From: Diphasiastrum complanatum
Lineage: Eukaryota > Streptophyta > Lycopodiopsida > Lycopodiales > Lycopodiaceae
Direction of reading: 5' to 3'
Length of the DNA: 64,000 nucleotides
Assembly (NCBI GenBank): GCA_029204225.1
Contig: CM055107.1
Span: 14,754,900 to 14,818,899, forward strand
The notes beneath the pieces were generated by a model, which saw only the letters and a program-made list of their open reading frames with translations, ran no database searches and had not been told where the DNA came from. This document shows, one piece after another, positions 11,380-21,957 of the stretch. The position numbers were made by a program, and so were the translations under genes. Position 1 is the first letter of the stretch, and each line of letters begins with the position of its first letter.

Positions 11380-11537
11380 AAGAGAGGCTCTACAACTTCA
11401 AGTGTTCGTGATGTGGAAGAAAATGTGGAAAATGTGGAAGAGTACGTGAATGATAGCGAAGGCGAGTTTGAAGATGTGGACACCAACGTACACCTACAAG
11501 ATGAAGGAGGCGAGGAGGGAGGAAGTGATGATGAGTA
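11380..11537 (+). other. Short acidic open frame, possible last exon of an unknown gene
   Basis: An open frame of about 52 codons ending in TAG reads as a strongly acidic tail (VEENVENVEEYVNDSEGEFE, then GGEEGGSDDE). It follows a possible acceptor (ttttgaag). Acidic C-termini of this sort occur in several plant transposases, including hAT, but no diagnostic motif is present. The palindrome array 0.8 kb downstream could belong to the same element. I do not recognise a function. Confidence 0.25.
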
Positions 11538-12348
11538 GAGGTTTTTAAATTAAATGTAAGGCCTTGTAGAAGGCAATGTAGGAAGAGAGAATTTATTCTC
11601 TCATCAATGTACTTGTTTTTAAATCAATCAATATAATGTTTTGGCATCACATCATTCTTGCAAAAATTTTGAATGCATATATTTTTAATCCATGAATGCA
11701 AATGTATAGTCTATTGAATGCACATCTATTGATTGCAAATGTATCTATTGATGTATTCAATGCAATGTATAGTCTATTTAATGCACATCTATGCAATGCA
11801 AATGTATCCATTCATGAATTCAATGCAATGTATCTATTTTAGCACATGATTTGCATGCTAGAATGCACAATAAAAAGTAATGGAAAGCACAATGAAAAGT
11901 AATGGAAACCACAATATAATACATCAGCAGATAACACATTAAGTTATCAACTAAATATCAAATGAATCAAAATAAATGTGAATTTACTTTTACTATTGTA
12001 TCTCCATTGTTTTGCAATCTTTGCTTTTCCTTTTGCACGCACTTGATCTTTGAATCCTTTGCAATGAAAGCTCATTTTTCATTTTTCATATCCAAACCTA
12101 CATCACAAACAAAAAAGATCTTAAAACTTATGATCACAAAACACATACTATTAACATCCATCAATGAACTAAAAATCCTAAACACTATCAATCTTCTCAC
12201 TCACATTCATTCTCATCTCATTCTCACTCCCATCTATACTCTCTTTTTCTCTCTCTCACACAACACAAAAATAGAAAGTCACCTCTAGTTTCGAAGCAAA
12301 CCACATTTTGGTTCACGCCAAATGTTTTTTTTTTGGAAATTTTTTTTT
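11538..12348. other. AT-rich DNA with short diffuse repeats
   Basis: Between about 11700 and 11830 the string aatgcaaatgtat/aatgcacatctat recurs several times, a short degenerate tandem structure. The + strand 108-codon frame at 11962-12288 is compositionally biased and has no recognisable motif. No gene is called. Confidence 0.4.
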
Positions 12349-12840
12349 GCGTGGATTATCCACGCATGGATAATCCACGCAAATTCCAGAAACCTATCCA
12401 CGTGGATACCGCGTGGATATAAATTTTTTTTTATCCACACGGTATCCACGACCTCAACTCTCTGGATTTTGCGTGGATAAAGCAAATTTCACGTGGATAA
12501 TCCATGCGTGGATAATTTTATCCACGCAATATCCACGCGAAAACCGAGCCTTTTTTATTTAATTTTTACTATGGCGTGGATAATCCACGCGAAATTAGAA
12601 TTTCTATTTCCGGCTCTGGGTGTCGGAGGTTTGCCCGGCTGCCGGTAGTCAGACTTGGCGTGGATAATCCACGGATTTTGAATTTCACGACATCCGGCCG
12701 ATCTGCTGCCGAAAATGACATTTGCGTGGAACATCCATGCGTGGATAATCCACGCGTATATCCACGCCAATCCATGGCTATATCCACGCGAATTTTTTTT
12801 TGCCCGTGTGTCCTCCTTTGTATTGTGCGTGGATATTTGC
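12349..12840. repeat. Array of GCGTGGATAATCCACGC palindromes
   Basis: Many copies of the half-site GCGTGGAT/ATCCACGC occur in both orientations. Full or near-full palindromes are at 12349-12365, overlapping 12364-12380, then 12575-12591 and 12658-12673, with compound clusters at about 12496-12540 and 12724-12789. Spacer sequences between them are unrelated to each other. Arrays of a short inverted motif in non-coding DNA are typical of transposon subterminal regions and of protein-binding arrays. Which applies here is not known. Confidence 0.85.
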
Positions 12841-14480
12841 TATATGTGTTCTTGTGAGACATCGAAAATAGAAGCCGACAAGGAGCTTGACAAGCTACCC
12901 GCATTGGGTGAGCAACCACCGTGGCGCCGAACAGTTTTCGAGAAAACTCTAGAGTTTATTAGGAGTTATGTGGTGAGCCCGTGTCAGCTTAGGGCGGATC
13001 CATATTACGTGCTCATGCCACGCATGAATAAGTGGAAATACCTTGGTGTTTTAATGGATAAAATTACCATCCATACACCAAATTGGCCGATTATCTACCA
13101 GCCATTCAACTGAAACATTTCCGTTGATTTTCATAGGGCTCTCCAGGCATACTCTAGAGAGTATATTAATTCACCAGATCCGACAGTTAGGTAGTCTGTC
13201 TTTTGAGAAAGATTTGGCTATGTTGGCGTCCATTCAAGCACAATGGTTGTCTACCAGCCCTGTGCTTTGATCCAAATCTTTTAATGGCATCTGACAAAGT
13301 TCCAGATCAGTTGCCGATAGCCAGACTTTACTACTGTGCCGATCTACCCCAGTGAAATAATACAAATGCTAAGATATTTGGATGTTTTGTAGGGATTTTG
13401 AGGGAGTAGATTATTGCTAAAAAATGATCTTTGCACAAAAACTTCCATGAAAACAAGTTGAAAATTGAAATTAAAAATCATGTCGAGTTTGATTTCAAAC
13501 TCATTAAGAAATTGATTTTAATAGGTTAAGTAAGATTTCAAACCCCTTTACAGGCACCTTCCGCTCAAAAGGTTCATGTATAAAAAACTTACAACCAAAA
13601 AAAAAGAAAAAAAAATGTTCAAACATATTTCTCGGTGAGGAAGGACATCTCCTCAAGCATTCCACCCAAAGAAGGGTGCTCGCCGTAGTAGGGAGCCCAA
13701 AGGCAGACGCCCTCAAAGGGTCCCCTCCCCCCTTTGGATTTCGTTTGGCAAACTTAACTTTAAGTACTTCAAATGTATGTTTGTTATTGAGGGTTGTAGA
13801 CTATTTTAGTTTTCGACCAAGTTTCAAATTCCAGATAGGACCCATTCCCTAAGAAAATTTTAATAAACTATTTGCAATGCACTTTTGAACTTGAATGAAA
13901 AACCGGCCAACTTTAAAAGAAGTAAAAACCAACCGAATTGCAAAAAACAAAAAGAGTGAGCATTGGTGTGAGCATTGAAAAGTTGTGAGCTGGTCAGGAA
14001 AGCTAGCATCTCTTGAGAATGAAATTGACATCTTCCTTCGAAATTGATTTCATAAAAAGTTTACAAGAAGTTGGCTTTCAAAAAATCGACAAGTTTTTTT
14101 AAATGTAGGAAATTTTAGGTTTGTCATTTTTGCATGACATAAATTTGTGCATAGTAAACTAGGTAAATCCTTATAAAAGTCGAGTTACATAGGTTTATTG
14201 AGTCAATAAAATAAATTTATAATGTACATATTTAATGTTTTGCCGTCAAAAATTTGAGATGCAGGATCTAGAACTACAAGGCAAAAATTTTCAAAAATCG
14301 ACAACTTCAAAAAATTGAAGGAAATTACAGAGAAACCTCAAGGAGGTTTGGGGAAACTGCTCTGAGCAATCATTTCCAATTTATCCCAAGTTGTAATGCC
14401 AAGTGCTTAAGTTTGCTTTGTATTTTGAAAGCACCTCCATGAGCAACTTCCTCTTTCCTCTTGGATCTGGCATTATCTCT
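12841..14480. other. Unassigned DNA
   Basis: A + strand frame runs on to 13113 (ending NWPIIYQPFN) without a recognised domain or a convincing start. The rest, to 14480, is AT-rich with short frames only, and I see no retroelement motif, tRNA or terminal repeat. Confidence 0.35.
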
Positions 14481-14630
14481 CTAGAATGTACATTCTCTAT
14501 ACGTAATGTGTGTTCTCTCTCTTTGGAATGTGAGTTCTCTCTCTAAGAAATGTGAGTTCTCTCTCTTCGGAATGCGTGTTCTCTCTCTTCGAAATGCGTG
14601 TTCTCTGTATAAAATGTGCACACTCTCCAC
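14481..14630 (+). repeat. Minisatellite, about 27-bp units
   Basis: Five to six degenerate units of the type (g)gaatgtgagttctctctct(tc) follow head to tail. Variation is mostly g/c and a/g in the gaatg(t/c)g(a/t)gttctct core. The array gives spurious arginine- and glutamate-rich frames on the - strand. Confidence 0.8.
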
Positions 14631-15161
14631 CTTCTCACCTTGAATTACGTCATGGAAAGCCAGTGGGCCTTGGGCCTTCCTTGCAGGTCGGCTCCCTGCC
14701 CCAGGGCTCCTGTCCTCGGGCAAGGGCCCTCCCTGCACGAAAGGCCCTCGGACAGGGCCTTCCACCGTACATAAAATCATTTTTTGATGTTTCACAAAGA
14801 AAAAGGAGGTGGCTCACAAAAAGGGCCTTCCCTCACAGGGTGACCTCCCTCGCGTGCCCCCAAAAACTTATTGTGATATATTAATGAGCTCATTTTATAT
14901 ATCACAATAATACTATGTACTTTGAGATTCTAAATTTCTCTTTAATAGACGTGTCTCACTAAATGGGGGGGGGGGGAGGGGTCCTTTATCACGGCGCCGG
15001 ACGATCCTCGTCGTCCGGCGAATTGCCGGCGTATTTCTCTGCGTCCACTGAGCCAGGATCCCGGACGGTCCGGTTCCTCAGCCTCACCGGCAGAAACTCC
15101 GGCAGTCAATTTACATCACACTCTACTCAGTCCACGCATGAGAGTGAGACTGTACGCGCGC

Positions 15162-15192
<31 letters not shown>

Positions 15193-16019
15193 AAAGAAAG
15201 GTGTGCATTGTCACCTGTGTTAAGAACTTAAGATATAGGTATTAGGAGGCTTTTGTGCAGAAATGCAGCTGGAATGGATGGGAAGCACTGACGATTGATC
15301 CAGATTCTACCGTAGTGTAATGTACAAGAGAAGGGGGAAGGGGAGGGATGTATGAATCAGTATGATGCCGGAACTTTGCTTTGATAGTAATTAGCTGGGT
15401 CATTAGGTGGGGACTGTGGAGTGAATTGTTTCACCTACTAATTTATGTTTTCCAGTTTGTACTATTTTTTTGTGCGCTTGTGTGATGGCTTTGGTACACG
15501 GAAGAGTACTGGATTAGTTATTGTGGTTGCAAGATGCATTTACATTTGCGAGAATGGTTGTTGATGGACATTGGAGCTTGGGAATTAGTTGTTGGAAGGA
15601 GCGGGGCTCAGCGGGGAGGCCTCAGGCGGGCTGGGGACCGACATGTCACTGGCGTTCCTATCACTACTGTGTTGAGTGACAATAATAGCGTGGCTGCGTG
15701 ACAACGCTGCAGTCAATACAAGTATATGGACAACGTTGTAGTCAATACAAGTCTATGGCTATTCAATACAAGCTGCTGAGAGTGTCACTTCTCAGCAGAC
15801 TCGGCTTGTTTATGTTCATCTTATATTGAACCTGAAGGATACAGAGTTATATGTCATGGTGGAGAAATAGAGGATGTAGTTGCAAACAAAAGCATCACCT
15901 GTTAAGCTGATTCTGGTTGTGTCTCCGGTAGGTTTACTTTATTCTATTATTTAGCTAATCAGAAGGTGATCGCTGCAGCCGAACTTAGATTGGTTAGCAG
16001 TAGAAATCAGCTCGTATCA
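14631..16019 (+). promoter_or_regulatory. Upstream region and probable 5' leader of the KCS gene
   Basis: Contains a G run at about 14964-14976, a GC-rich block (about 14990-15110, rich in CCGG) and a GA/GAAA microsatellite at 15161-15200. GA tracts like this are common in plant core promoters and 5' leaders. A polypyrimidine-like stretch followed by ttag and cag lies at 15935-15963 and could be a splice acceptor just before the coding exon. No other gene is seen here. Confidence 0.45.
15701..15758 (+). repeat. 29-bp tandem duplication upstream of KCS
   Basis: Two 29-bp copies, 15701-15729 and 15730-15758, differ at three bases. They share the caacg(c/t)tg(c/t)agtcaatacaag core. A further partial caatacaag follows at about 15766. 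Confidence 0.85.
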
Positions 16020-17528
16020 ATGCTGCGTTCGATCAAGAGTGTTAGTCGTGCAGGCCATCTAGTGATCGCTGGTTTGATAATTACTGCATTGCTAGTCATT
16101 GTAGTGGCTCTACAATTTGATGGCATGGCGGGAGGTGGGCTGATTGAATTTGCAGCCAAAAGTCTCGAGATCAATGGTACCACCTCGCTCCTATGGGTTG
16201 GAATTGCTTCCATAGTAGCTGTTGTATACGTAATTACACGGCCACGTTCGATCTACCTCGTGGATTTTGCATGCTATAGGCCTGAGGACAATCGCAAATG
16301 CTCCATTGACCATCTAGAGCATTTTGCGAGGCAATCTGGCGTGTACAACGACGTGAGCCTCAGTTTCCAGAAGAAAGTGTTGATGCGTTCCGGTTTGGGT
16401 GATGAAACCTACGTCCCTTCCTTTGTATTTGACCAAGAGCAATCCACCGAGCCTGGTATGAAGCACGCGCGCTTGGAGGTGGAAGAGGTAATGTTCGGAG
16501 CTTTGGATGAGCTCTTCAGAAAAACCAACGTCAGTCCGACAGAGATAGAAATCCTCATCGTTAACTGTAGCGTGTTCAATCCAACGCCATCGCACTCAGC
16601 GATGGTAGTCAATCGCTACAAGATGAAAGAGACCATTAGGAGCTATAATTTGGGAGGAATGGGCTGCAGCGCGGGTCTGATTGCCATAGACTTAGCAAAG
16701 GACCTTTTAAAAGTGCATGGTAGCTCGTATGCCGTCGTGGTGAGCATGGAGAACATCACACTCAACTGGTATTGCGGCAATAATCGATCAATGCTGGTGA
16801 CAAATTGCCTTTTCCGTGTGGGTGGAGCCGCCATACTCCTCTCCAACAAAGGCACCGACGCGAGGAGGGCCAAGTACAAACTACTTCACACTGTGAGAAC
16901 CCACAAAGGTTCAGATGACAAAGCTTTTCAGAGCGTAATCCAGGAGGAAGATGATCAAGGCTTGGTGGGGGTCTCCCTCTCCAAGCATTTGATGGAGGTG
17001 GCTGGCGAAGCCTTGAAGACGAACATAGTCACTCTTGGCCCATTGGTGTTGCCCATCTCTGAGCAACTCCGTTTTGTCCTAGCGATCATAAAAAGCAAGC
17101 TTCTAAAGAATCACAAAAAACCTCGTGTTCCTGATTTTACTTTGGCATTCGAGCACTTCTGCATCCATGCAGGAGGCAGAGCGGTCCTGGATGAGCTAGA
17201 GAAGAATTTGCGCCTCTCTGCGTGGCACATGGAGCCAGCTCGAATGACGCTCCACAGATTTGGCAACACTTCTAGCAGCTCTCTGTGGTACGAGCTAGCC
17301 TACTCAGAAGCCAAGAACAGGATCAAGCAAGGCGATCGGGTTTGGCAGATAGCATTTGGCTCTGGCTTCAAATGCAACAGCGCAGTATGGAAATCTCTCC
17401 GCACTATCGCCCATCCATCCACAAACGCTTGGCTCGATTGCGTGGATAGGTACCCTGTCGAACCTGTTGAAGGAGGCAGCACTATCGCCGCCAGCGTCGT
17501 ACGGCCCGAGCTTCCGCTCAAAAGCTAA
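16020..17528 (+). CDS. KCS: 3-ketoacyl-CoA synthase (very-long-chain fatty acid elongation)
   Basis: Intact 502-residue frame, the normal length for the FAE1-type KCS family. KCS is the condensing enzyme of the ER fatty-acid elongase: it joins malonyl-CoA to a long-chain acyl-CoA for waxes, cutin/suberin precursors and sphingolipids. The start is the ATG at 16020; the frame opens upstream only with GTG. Two hydrophobic N-terminal segments (about residues 15-33 and 58-77) precede the family motif [10 protein letters not shown]. The catalytic triad is visible: Cys216 in [20 protein letters not shown], His383 in [20 protein letters not shown] and Asn416 in [14 protein letters not shown]. The Cys-His and His-Asn spacings (167 and 33) fit the family. 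Other hallmarks are [18 protein letters not shown] and [20 protein letters not shown]. The coding region is uninterrupted and no partner gene is adjacent. Confidence 0.97.
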   Translation: MLRSIKSVSRAGHLVIAGLIITALLVIVVALQFDGMAGGGLIEFAAKSLEINGTTSLLWVGIASIVAVVYVITRPRSIYLVDFACYRPEDNRKCSIDHLEHFARQSGVYNDVSLSFQKKVLMRSGLGDETYVPSFVFDQEQSTEPGMKHARLEVEEVMFGALDELFRKTNVSPTEIEILIVNCSVFNPTPSHSAMVVNRYKMKETIRSYNLGGMGCSAGLIAIDLAKDLLKVHGSSYAVVVSMENITLNWYCGNNRSMLVTNCLFRVGGAAILLSNKGTDARRAKYKLLHTVRTHKGSDDKAFQSVIQEEDDQGLVGVSLSKHLMEVAGEALKTNIVTLGPLVLPISEQLRFVLAIIKSKLLKNHKKPRVPDFTLAFEHFCIHAGGRAVLDELEKNLRLSAWHMEPARMTLHRFGNTSSSSLWYELAYSEAKNRIKQGDRVWQIAFGSGFKCNSAVWKSLRTIAHPSTNAWLDCVDRYPVEPVEGGSTIAASVVRPELPLKS

Positions 17529-17589
17529 TAAAAATCTGCCACAGGTGTTTGATCCCAATCATGTATAGTACATGCTGGAGTAAGACGCA

Positions 17590-18425
17590 GCTTAGTGGAA
17601 ATCAGACATTGCAAGTTTAACTGGCTGTGAATCAGTTCATACTGTGACATTATTGGTTTTTCCTTTAGTTGCGTTGTGTTTTGTGGAAATTGATTGCTGC
17701 AGTAGCGAATGCATTTATTTATTTTGAAAGCAAAATCTGGTAGAAAATGATTGTGTAAGCTATCGCAACTGCCTTCCCATGTGGTCATGTTCAGCTACTG
17801 GAAGTGATATTTACAGTAGACATAGTAGTGGGGAAAACTGGGTTGTTACATTGGCAAACGATTTATATTTGAAGTGCCTTTTTATTGCTGTCTGAGCTAG
17901 GTGGAATTAAGTGCTGCATGGAATGGTTTACACTGTTTCTGATAATCATAGATGATGAATGGCATGATTCACACTGGAAATCAGACGTTGCATGGAACGA
18001 TCGATAGTTTTTTTTTGTCTTGTATGTACTCACTTGCACGAGAATAGGAAAGCAAGTTTTAACCAACTCATGACATATCGGAGGACCAGAAATCGGCTGT
18101 TGTATGACATAATTCATACTATCTTTTTCCTGGAAATAAGTCGTTGGATGCAATGATTCACACATTATATGTGATGTTTGGGATCATTCACTTTATATTT
18201 TCTTTGGAAATCAGATGTCGCATTAAATGATTCACACTATTTTTCCGAATTAGATGTTGCATGGGTTGAATTACAGAGTCTTTGAAAGATGTTACACAAA
18301 AATATGTGATGTACAATATATCTGCAAATTAAATGTTGCATGGGAATGATTTTAGACTATCTTTGGGATTCAGACGTTACATGGAATGATTTACATTAGT
18401 TGATTTGATACCCATTGTTCTGAAG
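17590..18425 (+). repeat. Degenerate tandem repeats downstream of KCS
   Basis: A phrase of the type ggaaatcagacgttgcatgg followed by aatgattcacactat(ctt) recurs about ten times with drift, at roughly 50-90-bp spacing. Examples lie near 17598, 17985, 18083, 18130, 18211, 18248, 18335 and 18368. No coding frame is conserved across the units. A piece of this array (18334-18482 with flank) has a near-identical copy at 23463-23610. Confidence 0.7.
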
Positions 18426-18639
18426 AGTGCATGTACATTGTAGGATATGGTCATGCTTGAAGGACTTCATGAATCAGAAATGCAAGAATGTTGTACCAAG
18501 ACAATGATCGATTTGAATGGCACGTAGATTGATGCAGTCCAAAACTAAACATGAGTATTGGATGATTGGCCAAATCATCCATTGATTTTATGGCTCACAC
18601 CAAAAAATTCGTAAAAAGCATTCCAGGGCCTTAAAGGCT

Positions 18640-18762
18640 GCATAGGAGTTTTTATTTTTTGGGTGCTCCTACCTAATTCATGAAAGAACATAATTTTTTG
18701 CATAGTAGTTTTTCTTTTTTGGGTGCTCCTAATTCAGGCAAGATGGACAAGAACATAATTTG
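18640..18762 (+). repeat. Two-unit tandem repeat, about 60 bp
   Basis: Units at 18640-18699 and 18700-about 18762 both contain gcatag(g/t)agttttt(a/c)ttttttgggtgctcct and aagaacataattt. Confidence 0.8.
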
Positions 18763-18941
18763 ACAATGTCGTTATGATCATGGTCCAACGCAACCTTTTG
18801 ATCTCATTGAGGAACTTATTTTCTATCCCGCCATAATATTATTTGCAAAGAAAAACAAGAAAGGATTAATTACCCATGGTAAAGCACCATTGATGTGACT
18901 TTAAAGCACCAATCGATACTTTAATCATTAAAACTGACATC

Positions 18942-19070
18942 AAAATTATCTTTATGGAGAGAGGTAGTTGATGTTTTCTATAGCAAAAGTTATCTCTATG
19001 AAGAGAGGTAGTTGATGTTTTCTATAGCAAAAGTTATCTCTATGAAGAGAGGTAGCCATGTTTTCTATAG
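18942..19070 (+). repeat. Three-unit 44-bp tandem repeat
   Basis: Units at 18942-18984, 18985-19028 and 19029-about 19070. The core is tatctctatgaagagaggta followed by gttgatgttttctatagcaa. The third unit lacks two bases. Confidence 0.88.
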
Positions 19071-19259
19071 CAAAAGTCTAGGTAGTGTGCAATAATTGTG
19101 AAGGACTACATGAATAAAAGATGAGCTTGTTAGGATTAAAGAATAAGTGGCCATGTCAACATTCTATATATGAGAGTCAAGACATGAATTTACAAGACTA
19201 AGACTAATGATAGAAGTAACCTTAGGCAATATCTTAGTGGTCTACTAGCTTTTACGTAC

Positions 19260-19465
19260 TATGGAAATGGGCTGGGCGGCTGAGCATAGGCCATTCTGCC
19301 CAGTAAGGATTTCCAAATTAAATTTTAGGCGAGGCCTGGAGGGGCCGAGAATAAGTTTTTTGGAAAGCCGAACTAGGCACTCCAGGCCTCGCCTAATTTT
19401 TTTTTTTTTTGGAAATCCTTACCGTGCAAAATGGCTTGTGCCCCCGGCGCTTTCCATTTCATAAT
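19260..19465. mobile_element. Foldback (MITE-like) inverted repeat
   Basis: Two arms of about 80 bp face each other: 19261-19342 and the reverse complement of 19379-19463. They share gaaatgg at the outer ends, ggccatt(c/t)tgc, taaggatttccaaa and ttaggcgaggcctggag. About 35 bp separates them. The right arm carries a longer T run than its partner. The unit has no coding capacity. The structure fits a small foldback/MITE element; a target duplication could not be fixed with certainty. Confidence 0.75.
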
Positions 19466-19975
19466 GGATACTTTGAAAATTTTTACATGCTCATTATGAA
19501 GCATAATGAGCAGTTTGACATTTTCTAACCACTCTGATGTTGCCACAGCTAACGCGCAAGCTAGAATGGGCATTAAACTTTTTTTTGAAGAAAACAGATG
19601 CTTATTTTGCTTTTTAATTTGTTTGAAAAGTGGGCAGATTAGGCAAAAATTATCCATTATTTAAACATGATTTCTTAACTTGATTCAACCTTTTTAGAAT
19701 AGGAATATGACTTACAAAGGCCTTTACTATATAAGTCTTGATTCTTTTGTATCATGGCATTCCTTCTCTTAATTTAAAAATCTTGAGTTGAATTTATTCA
19801 CCCGAGTTTTTTTTACCTCTTGTCTCTTGGGCTACCATGTCCATGATTACCCTTTTTCTCATATTTAAACGGAACTATGGCCCACTCAAAATAAGTCCAA
19901 CTTCAACACATGACAAAGTGACTTGCTAGCCAGGCTTGCCAGACTTAATAAGCAAAATAAAAACTAAGTCCAGAA
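19466..19975. other. Unassigned AT-rich DNA
   Basis: No gene or repeat is recognised. The - strand frame at 19373-19657 is partly read through the foldback element and has no domain. Confidence 0.35.
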
Positions 19976-20250
19976 AAGCGTGCTTTACCATAAAGCACTA
20001 TATTCCAGGACAGAGGGGGGGCGCCGAATCACACCAGAACTATAGGGGGAGTCCGGCAGACAGAAACTTGGGCAGCTCAACCAGCGCCAGGAATCTAGTC
20101 GCCAGGTCTCAGCTCCCTCTACTAGCACGAGCCAGGCACAATGCCCAGCACGTGTTGGTGGCCCCGAGACCAGTCAATCTATGTATGAATGTAACCTCTT
20201 CCAAATTTAATAAAGTTGATCCTTGGGGATGATTACCATTTCGGTTTCAC
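19976..20250 (+). repeat. Dispersed repeat family A, partial direct copy
   Basis: Similar to 6525-6790 of copy 1 in the same orientation: gcgtgctttacca, gaatc(a)cacca...actataggggag, ccagg/caagtctca, gtgtaacct or atgtaacct, aataaagt(t/g) and gattacc. It faces the inverted copy immediately to its right, so the two form a large inverted pair. Confidence 0.6.
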
Positions 20251-21560
20251 CTTCGGGACTGGTCCCAGTGGAAGGACCCTTACTACAACCTTTTTGCATC
20301 GCCGGAGCCTAAGGGTCCACATCTGTAGCGCAGGCATCCCAAAGGGAGCCGGGAACCACGACTTAGCTTCCCAGCCTTCAACTCTTGCCATCCAAACCCA
20401 CTTGACATACAAGCAGCCAACTCGCCAACAACGATCAGACTTAACCAACTTGAAGTTCCGAAAACCAACATTGAGATCCAACCTGGCGCCATGCCAGATC
20501 GGGGGTCCCGACGTGGGTGACTTCCCTCCAAGCAAGCCGCCCGACATACATCAAACTTAACCAACTCGAAGCTTCGTTACAAACGAGTAACATCCATTCC
20601 AAGCAAGCGGTCTGACTTACATCAGACTTAACCAACTGAAAGCTTCGTCACGAGCGCTGGAAGCCAACCTGGCGCCACGCCAGACTGGACAGCCATAAAC
20701 AGGTAACATTAACCCAAGCAAGCCATCCAACTCAGCCGACAGGTTAGAGCCCGTTCCCCAAGAGCTTAACCCATTCACGTTCATGCAAGGAATACTCAGA
20801 ACCACAAGCCGCGACAGATATGGAAACAACCAGTTCCTAGACCAAATGGTCCCGACAGCATACCGTTGGCGCCACGGATCGAATGGTCCCGACGGCATAC
20901 CGCTGGCGTCCCGGGATACGACCCTCAGCTATGTGCCAAGTTAAAAATTTTGAAAGCGGCCTTACAACTGGCGCTTTTACCGAACACTGAAACCCAGAAG
21001 GTAATCAGAGTCAGTTTGAGGAAAATCCCACTTTATTGATAAATCTGAGAAGGTTACATTTCAAGTGTGTGACCGACCCTAGTCTCCGGGGCGCTAGCAT
21101 GCCAAGGCGAGAGCCATGACAACATTCCAGCAAGGGAGGCTGAGACTTGGTTGGAGCTCGCCCTGAGTCGCAACCCGCACTCCACTATAGTATTGGTGTG
21201 ATTCGGCACCCCCCCTCATACCAAGCACTCTACCCAAGCTGGTAAAACACGTTTTTCTCTCTCTAGGATTTTCTCATTCTAGAAAGTCATTTTCTCTCTC
21301 TAGATTTTATTGATCCCCAGGCTTCCTTTAATCATGCCTAGATCGTGTGAGGTGATTGCACATCGATCTGAGCTCTTTGGACTTCGCTAGAACCGATCAA
21401 AGATTTTCAGCCATAGGAACTTGGCGCCGGCTGGATTCTGGTCACAGTGGCGCCGGGAGCGGCGCCGGGAGCAGCAGGGGCGCTGCTGGCGCCGGGGACA
21501 TAGCTGGCGCCAATGGCGCCGGAAGTAAAGCTTGTAAAGGTAGCTTTACAACAACGTCAC
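20251..21560 (-). repeat. Dispersed repeat family A, copy 2 (inverted)
   Basis: Reverse-complement match to 6240-7385. It carries the GGCGCC cluster (21420-21525), the segment around tattgataaatctgagaagg (21035-21060), the ttccttgcatgaacgtgaatgg block (complement, near 20775) and the tandem units with gcttgcttgg...tggcg(c/t)cagg (complement, 20450-20720). It is more complete than copy 1 at the end that copy 1 lost at the copia LTR. A 67-residue frame is similar between the two copies (SSLDFARTDQRFSAIGTWRR), so a short peptide or a conserved leader is possible. Confidence 0.75.
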
Positions 21561-21735
21561 TGATGTGTGGCTCGCCACTATGCCATTTCGTCAGTTTGGC
21601 GACCACTATGCCTTGGGTTTCACTTTCGGGTTGGTTGGAATTCCAGTTTTCTTAAGTCTGAATGGTTAAGCTTGTTACGTTTCTAAGTTGGCTTTTACGT
21701 AACTGCATGATGGATGGATGTTAGACTTAAGCGCG

Positions 21736-21957
21736 TGTTGGGGAAACTGCTCAAGTCCCATCGCCCTTTGAGGTGCCGGCGCAACATGTGGTGTCAAAGC
21801 CGACTAGCCGGTTAGCTACAAAAGTCTCACAGGGAGGACCACTATTTGGGATTTGTCAGGATAGCCATTGTGCAAGGTGCTGCCCACAATGTAAGCATGG
21901 GTGCGTCCACGGTCGAGGTGGTCGGCAGAACATGGGACTTGATGAGTCAATGTGTTG
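21736..21957 (+). repeat. LTR-like start of the inverted gypsy element
   Basis: Begins TGTTGGGGAAACTGC and continues into the same sequence as 3940-4085 (gtgctgcccac(a)atgtaagca, gtgcgtccacggtcg(a/g)gg, gacttgatgagtcaa). It stops at the ctcc of 'gttgcccctccgg', where the orientation flips. The missing continuation is found inverted at the right end of the next block. Confidence 0.65.

Noticed and set aside
11700-11830. Possible CRISPR-like spaced repeats (aatgcaaatgtat type)
   Set aside because: Unit length and spacing drift, the sequence is AT-rich, and the window is eukaryotic; simple degenerate tandem repeat.
12715-13113. Open frame of 132 codons after the palindrome array
   Set aside because: Its first half is the palindrome repeat read as protein (AWNIHAWIIHA). 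The second half (to NWPIIYQPFN) has no recognised family or splice support.
14481-14884. Open frames across the 27-bp minisatellite
   Set aside because: Repeat-driven composition (RERT, SLFE-type strings) on both strands; not credible genes.
15966-16019. Upstream extension of the KCS frame from GTG
   Set aside because: No ATG upstream; the sequence before 16020 looks like leader or intron end.
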